Assembly (NCBI RefSeq): GCF_000372525.1
Contig: NZ_AQUR01000095.1
Coordinates: 88,343-152,342, forward strand
DNA: 64,000 nucleotides
Reading direction: 5' to 3'
Source of the DNA: Cupriavidus neocaledonicus
GTDB taxonomy: Bacteria > Pseudomonadota > Gammaproteobacteria > Burkholderiales > Burkholderiaceae
The translations under genes and the position numbers were made by a program. Under the pieces are notes generated by a model, which saw only the letters and a list, made by a program, of their open reading frames with translations, was not told the origin of the DNA and ran no database searches. Below are positions 59,997-64,000 of the stretch, piece after piece. The first letter of the stretch is position 1, and each line of letters opens with the position of its first letter.

Positions 59997-60162
59997 TGTC
60001 TCCCCGTCTTGTTGGAAAACCTGCCTGCATCGAACGGGGTCAGCGGGGCGCCGACGGGCCGACAGGGTGGTGCGCTTCGGGTTACGAAATAGTAAACGGG
60101 TTGCGCATTGCGGAAATACAGAGCAACCCTAGGTTGGCGCGCAGGCGCCGGGCCGGCGCCAG

Positions 60163-60192
60163 AAAAAAGGGCGCATGGTCAGCCATGCGCCC
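60163..60192 (-). terminator. Terminator between livK and livH
   Basis: GGGCGCATGG-TCAG-CCATGCGCCC (10-bp perfect stem), followed on the minus strand by T6 (60168-60163). It would make the receptor mRNA more abundant than the permease mRNA. Confidence 0.88.
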
Positions 60193-60252
60193 TGCTTCAC
60201 TGCGACTCCGGCTGGCCCTGGCCAGCCGGCGCCAGACGCCGGGGTCAGCCGC

Positions 60253-61401
60253 TTATTTCAGCAGCTTCCACTTGCCGTCGACGATCTGCACCATTACGCG
60301 CGCGCGCTGGTCGAAGCCGAGGTGGTCGGTGGCGCTCATGTTCATGATGCCGTGCGACACCGGCAGGTTCCTGGTCTGCTCCAGGGCGTCACGCAGTGCC
60401 TTGCGGAACTCCTTGGTGCCCGGCTGGCCCTTCTTCAGCGCTTCCGGGATGGCGTGCTGCAGGATCAGGCCCGCGTCCCAGGCGTGGCCGCCGAAGGTCG
60501 AGACCTGTCCGCCGAAGGCCTTCTCATAGGCGGTCTTGTAGGTCAGCGCCGGCTTCTTCACCGGATTGGTGTCGGGCAGCTGCTCGGCCACCAGCAGCGG
60601 ACCGGCGGGCAGCAAGGTGCCTTCGCAGTCCTTGCCGCACACGCGCAGGAAGTCGGCATTGGCTACGCCATGGGTCTGGTAGACCTTGCCCTTGTAGCCG
60701 CGCTCCTTGAGCGTCTTGGCCGGCAGCGCGGCCGGCGTGCCCGAGCCGGCGATCAGCACCGCGTCGGCGTTGGCGCCCATCATCTTCAGCACTTGCCCGG
60801 TGACCGAGGTATCGGTACGGGCGAAACGCTCGTTGGCGACCACCTTGATCTTGCGCAGCTCGGCCACCTTGGCGAATTCCTGCGCCCAGCTGTCGCCGTA
60901 GGCATCCGCGAAGCCGATGAACGCCACCGTCTTCACGTTGTTGTTGCTCATGTGCTCGGCAATGGCGGTGGCCATGTGCGAGTCGTTCTGCGGGGTCTTG
61001 AAGACCCAGGCGCGCTTGGCGTCCATCGGCTCGATGATGCGGGCCGAGGCGGCCATGGTGATCATCGGCGTCTCGTTCTCGGCCACCACGTCGACCATCG
61101 CCAGCGAGTTGGGCGTCACGGTCGAGCCGACCATCACGTCAACCTTGTCCTCGCTGATCAGCTTGCGCGTGTTCTTGACCGCCGTGGTCGTGTCCGAGGC
61201 ATCGTCCAGCACGATGTACTCGATCTTCTTGCCCGCGATCTCCTTGGGCATCAGCGTGAAGGTGTTCTTTTCCGGAATGCCCAGCGAGGCCGCCGGACCG
61301 GTGGCCGACACCGTCACCCCGACCTTGACCTGCGCCTGGGCGGCCCCGGCAGCCAGGCTGGCCGCAGCGATTGCGAGCAGGCTGGCGCGCTTGAAATCCA
61401 T
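60253..61401 (-). CDS. livK: ABC transporter substrate-binding protein (LivK-like)
   Basis: The periplasmic receptor of this liv operon. It has 382 residues; the signal peptide ends AGAAQA (about 23). The mature start is QVKVGVTVSATGPAASLGIPEKN, then GSTVTPNSLAMVDVVAENETPMI. The sequence is far from the LivJ-like protein at 28.9 kb, and the ASLGIPEKNT loop is often seen in receptors for aromatic or other non-amino-acid ligands, so the substrate may not be leucine (inference). Two cysteines (CGKDC) may form a disulfide. ATG 61401 has GAAGGAGACAAG upstream. The promoter carries a palindrome at 61594-61609. Confidence 0.93.
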   Translation of the reverse strand: MDFKRASLLAIAAASLAAGAAQAQVKVGVTVSATGPAASLGIPEKNTFTLMPKEIAGKKIEYIVLDDASDTTTAVKNTRKLISEDKVDVMVGSTVTPNSLAMVDVVAENETPMITMAASARIIEPMDAKRAWVFKTPQNDSHMATAIAEHMSNNNVKTVAFIGFADAYGDSWAQEFAKVAELRKIKVVANERFARTDTSVTGQVLKMMGANADAVLIAGSGTPAALPAKTLKERGYKGKVYQTHGVANADFLRVCGKDCEGTLLPAGPLLVAEQLPDTNPVKKPALTYKTAYEKAFGGQVSTFGGHAWDAGLILQHAIPEALKKGQPGTKEFRKALRDALEQTRNLPVSHGIMNMSATDHLGFDQRARVMVQIVDGKWKLLK

Positions 61402-61593
61402 CTTGTCTCCTTCGGTTCCTGAAACGGAAAGGCATCCGTCCGGCGTCCGCCGGCGGATGCCCCATTTTTTTGGACGACCCCTCGGGTCAACGCAGGCACA
61501 GCGCCGGCACCTGCGCTACAACCAGGAACGGCACCAGGCCGCTCCCCATTTCCCGTCCACGCCACTCCCCCGGAAAGGCGCTTCGGTGATTCA

Positions 61594-61630
61594 CCGACCG
61601 TGCGGTCGGGAATGCGGATCGAGTCTATCA
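61594..61630 (-). promoter_or_regulatory. liv operon promoter with a 16-bp palindromic operator
   Basis: Perfect palindrome CCGACCG-TG-CGGTCGG (61594-61609), of the shape used by TetR-family repressors. On the minus strand an extended -10 TGATAGACT (61630-61622) lies upstream; start near 61615 would put the palindrome just downstream of the start site, a roadblock position. It lies about 195 bases before livK. Confidence 0.6.
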
Positions 61631-61691
61631 CAGGGCCCTGGCGCGAACAGCGAGGATTAACCCGCATCGCCCGCCCCGCCTGGCTTTGCGG

Positions 61692-62453
61692 TCAGCGCAC
61701 GAAGGCGTCCCAGGCGGTCTTCAGGATCAACGCGCTGACCACCACGATAAACACCTTGCGCACGAAGGCGCTGCCGTGGCGCAGCGCCAGCTTGCTGCCG
61801 ACCTGGCTGCCGGCGACGTTGGCCACCGCCATCAACAGGCCCAGCTGCCACCAGATATGGCCCTTGCTGGCGAGCAGCAGCAGCGCCGCCAGGTTGGTGG
61901 CCAGGTTGACCAGCTTGGTCGACGCCGCCGCGTGCAGGAAGTCATAGCCGAACACCCGCACGAACACGATCATCAGGAAGCTGCCGGTGCCCGGCCCGAA
62001 CACGCCGTCATAGAAGCCCAGCACGGCGCCGGCCAGCAGCGCCGCACCGCGTTCGCCCCAGCGGCTCAGGGTGGGCGCGTGCTCGGCGCCCAGGTCCTTC
62101 TTGGCGACGGTGTAGACCAGCAGCGCCACCAGCACGAACGGCAGCGCCTTGCGCAGCGGCTCGGCCGGGATCATGGTCAGCGCCCAGGCACCGGCCATCG
62201 AGCACGCAAAGGCCGCCACCACCGCCGGCGCGGTCGCGCCCCAGTAGATGCGCACGCTGCGGCCGTAGCGCAGCGCCGCGCTCGCGGTGCCGGCGATCGA
62301 GCCGACCTTGTTGGTGCCGAGCAGCGTCGCCGGCGCCAGGTTGGGATAGGCCGAGAACAGCGCCGGGATCTGGACCAGCCCGCCGCCGCCGGCGACCGCG
62401 TCGATCAGGCCGGCAAGAAAGGCGGCAACCGCCAGGAATGCGAATTCCGTCAT
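61692..62453 (-). CDS. TSUP-family permease (TauE/SafE-like)
   Basis: A membrane protein with about eight helices, 253 residues. The duplicated family motif appears as AGLIDAVAGGGGLVQIPAL (first half) and GFYDGVFGPGTGSFLMIVFV (second half). Members export sulfite, sulfoacetate or related organosulfur anions, or take up other anions. The substrate cannot be told here. The start is ATG 62453, chosen from the family N-terminus; the upstream extension in frame has no domain, and no strong ribosome site is seen. It lies 88 bases after the unrecognised gene. Confidence 0.88.
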   Translation of the reverse strand: MTEFAFLAVAAFLAGLIDAVAGGGGLVQIPALFSAYPNLAPATLLGTNKVGSIAGTASAALRYGRSVRIYWGATAPAVVAAFACSMAGAWALTMIPAEPLRKALPFVLVALLVYTVAKKDLGAEHAPTLSRWGERGAALLAGAVLGFYDGVFGPGTGSFLMIVFVRVFGYDFLHAAASTKLVNLATNLAALLLLASKGHIWWQLGLLMAVANVAGSQVGSKLALRHGSAFVRKVFIVVVSALILKTAWDAFVR

Positions 62454-62541
62454 TGCAGGAAAGCGAAAAGGGAAAAGGAAAGGAGGGAAGGCCAGCAATG
62501 GCCGCGACAGCGGCGCCGGCGTACAGCCGGCGCAAAGCGGA

Positions 62542-63078
62542 TCAGCCCAGTACCTTGGCCGCCGGCACCAGGCTGGCGTGCCACATGCCGTTGCCGTGCA
62601 GGCGGAAGCCGGGCGGCGCGCCGCCGTGGCCGGCAACCAGCCCCGGCGCCAGCAGCGCGTGGCGGATGCCGTGCGCGCGGCCCCAGTCGGCCAGCGTGGC
62701 GCAGCAGGCTTCCAGGCACGCGCGGCGGGTGGCGGCGTCCAGCTCTGGCCTTACCCACCACTCGCTGGCGCAGGCGGCGAGGCCGGCCAGCTCGAGGCTG
62801 GGCAGCAAGGCCACCGGCAGGCAGGCCAGCAGGCCACCGCTGTCCGGCGCGTCGCTGGCCAGCAGGCAGACGCCGCGCCCAGACTGGGCCAGCAGTTCGC
62901 CCAGCATCAGTTGCCGCGCGCGTGCGGCGGGCACGGGCAAGGGCCGGATCCGGTCCAGCCAGTCCGTCACCGGTGCCGCGTCGGCGCCCTGCCCCAGGCG
63001 AACCAGGACCTGCGGCGCGACATGGCCGCCCGCTTGCGGGACAGTGGGGGATGGATCAGGAGGGACCGTGGCAGACAT
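62542..63078 (-). CDS. Hypothetical protein, possibly GNAT-like
   Basis: A 178-residue soluble protein. I do not recognise it with confidence. A segment with alternating hydrophobic residues and WWVRPELDAATRRACLEACCATLADWGRAHGI recalls the helix after the acetyl-CoA loop in GNAT acetyltransferases, but the Q/RxxGxG/A loop is not clear. It carries four cysteines near the C-terminal third. The start is ATG 63078, with no strong ribosome site. It is on the same strand as the TSUP gene, 88 bases upstream, so it may form a two-gene unit with it. Confidence 0.6.
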   Translation of the reverse strand: MSATVPPDPSPTVPQAGGHVAPQVLVRLGQGADAAPVTDWLDRIRPLPVPAARARQLMLGELLAQSGRGVCLLASDAPDSGGLLACLPVALLPSLELAGLAACASEWWVRPELDAATRRACLEACCATLADWGRAHGIRHALLAPGLVAGHGGAPPGFRLHGNGMWHASLVPAAKVLG

Positions 63079-63395
63079 GGGCGGGCAGCAAGGAGCACCC
63101 GCATTGTCGCATGGGTGGGGCGGCGAGGTGATGCCGATGCGGCATGAACGCCCCAGAATGGTGCGAAAGCGTCACTATGCGCGCGGGACGCCCAATGAAA
63201 AAAGCGTTGCCGAGGATCACCCGGCAACGCCCTTTATTTATAACGCTGCTACCCGACACCGGGTGCGCGCCTGTCGTCTCCTCGCTTCCGCCTCCATTTA
63301 ACCTGCGAAAACCGTATATGGAATGTAACGAAGCGGTGCATGGAGGACAAGCTAGAAAAAACCCTAGCCCCAGAATCGGGCATGTCGACCCGCGG
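63079..63395. other. Gap between the second livM and the hypothetical gene
   Basis: 317 bases with a strong bidirectional hairpin terminator (63198-63230). The rest, including an A/T-richer part near 63230-63360, shows no coding frame with a ribosome site. It must contain the promoter of the hypothetical gene, which I cannot place. Confidence 0.5.
63198..63230 (-). terminator. Terminator of the second liv operon
   Basis: GCGTTGCCG-AGGATCACC-CGGCAACGC (9-bp stem, 63204-63230), followed on the minus strand by T6 (63203-63198). On the plus side CCTTTATTT follows, a weak tail. Confidence 0.85.
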
Positions 63396-64000
63396 TCACT
63401 CCTTGCGCGCCGCGTGGCCGCCGAAGCGCGCCAGCAATTCGCCCATGATGCCACGGCGGAAGGTCAGCACGCAGATCACGAAGATCACGCCGGTCACCAT
63501 CGTCACCGACTCGCCCAGCGTGCCGAACCACGAGATGCCGGTCACCGACGCCAGGAAGTTGCCGATGTCGCCCAGCTTGTTCTCGAGCGCGACGATCACG
63601 AAGGCGCCGACGATCGGGCCCGACAGCGTGCCCAGGCCACCGACCAGCGTCATCAGGATCACCGAGCCCGACATCGACCAGTGCACGTCGGTCAGGGTCT
63701 CGAAGCCGAGCACCAGCGCCTTGATCGAGCCGGCCAGCCCCGACAGCGCCGCCGACAGCACGAACGCGGTCAGCTTGAAGCGGTCGACGTCATAGCCCAG
63801 CGACACCGCGCGCGGCTCGTTCTCCTTGATCGCCTTCAGGATCTGGCCGAACGGCGAATGCACCGTGCGCACGATCAGCGCGAACGCCGCGACGATGATC
63901 ACCAGCGCCACGTAGTACAGCGTCAGGTCATCCGACAACGACAGCACGCCGAACAGCTTGCCGCGCGGAATGCCCTGCAGCCCGTCCTCGCCGCCGGTGA
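63396..64000 (-). CDS. livM: Second LivM-type ABC permease (C-terminal part, cut by the window edge)
   Basis: About 200 C-terminal residues; the 5' end lies beyond position 64000. Recognised by LTLYYVALVIIVAAFALIVRTV, SPFGQILKAIKENEPRAVSLGYDV (the EAA-like loop of LivM), SGSVILMTLVGGLGTLSGPIVGA and a final basic tail. It is not fused to an ATPase, because the stop follows directly after the last helix, in contrast to livM-livG in the operon at 57-61 kb. It is the last gene of its operon, since a terminator follows. Confidence 0.93.
   Translation of the reverse strand, partial: TGGEDGLQGIPRGKLFGVLSLSDDLTLYYVALVIIVAAFALIVRTVHSPFGQILKAIKENEPRAVSLGYDVDRFKLTAFVLSAALSGLAGSIKALVLGFETLTDVHWSMSGSVILMTLVGGLGTLSGPIVGAFVIVALENKLGDIGNFLASVTGISWFGTLGESVTMVTGVIFVICVLTFRRGIMGELLARFGGHAARKE

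Overview
The window is about 67% G+C and reads as chromosomal DNA of a beta-proteobacterium of the family Burkholderiaceae, most likely the Cupriavidus/Ralstonia group. This rests on codon use, a Bug-type (TTT family) binding protein, a PbrR/CadR-like regulator, a natural LivM-LivG fusion and the local gene order. I see no rRNA, CRISPR array, insertion sequence or prophage, and no clearly broken gene. Nearly every gene from about 24.3 kb to the right end is on the minus strand. The segment mnmG-rsmG-parA-parB-atpIBEFHAGDC, with four parS sites, is typical of the neighbourhood of the main chromosomal origin. I infer that the origin lies beyond the right edge.

Layout. 0-15.6 kb is a mosaic of short transcription units: an RND pump subunit, a repeat-containing exported protein, Rnk, a MerR/CadR regulator, HtpX, ArfB, a MipA-type outer-membrane protein, tRNA-Arg(CCG), a membrane-anchored di-haem cytochrome c, HemN behind an FNR/Anr-type box, an orphan binding protein, Rep helicase and a glycine-zipper lipoprotein. 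15.6-24.3 kb runs on the plus strand. A tandem glycine riboswitch with an intrinsic terminator precedes gcvT-gcvH-gcvP-sdaA, followed closely by a persulfide-dioxygenase-like MBL protein, an OsmC protein and a membrane-anchored hydrolase. Together they take glycine to one-carbon units and serine to pyruvate, with thiol/persulfide handling behind them.

24.3-40 kb (minus) holds a YbdK-type carboxylate-amine ligase translationally coupled to a KefB-like antiporter, a large TPR protein, an orphan branched-chain amino-acid binding protein, trifunctional PutA with three GTTGCA motifs upstream, PriA, HemE, a hormone-sensitive-lipase-type hydrolase and a CoA-binding protein. 40.5-48.2 kb is the complete ATP synthase operon with its promoter and terminator. 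48.4-53.1 kb carries parB, parA, rsmG, mnmG and the parS cluster. 53.1-56.1 kb has an N-formylglutamate amidohydrolase next to a Bug receptor and a divergent LysR regulator. 56.3-61.6 kb is a liv ABC operon (livK, livH, fused livMG, livF) with a strong palindrome at its promoter. The right end holds a TSUP permease, an unrecognised protein and the C-terminal part of a second LivM.

Most noteworthy non-coding signals: a plus-strand intrinsic terminator behind a series of hairpins at 40.27-40.46 kb, inside a 30-kb block where every gene is on the minus strand (candidate small RNA); a U-rich octamer repeat in the atpE leader; the class II-spaced FNR-type box of hemN; the PutA operator candidates; the 16-bp palindrome at the liv promoter; and DnaA-box pairs in two AT-rich gaps.
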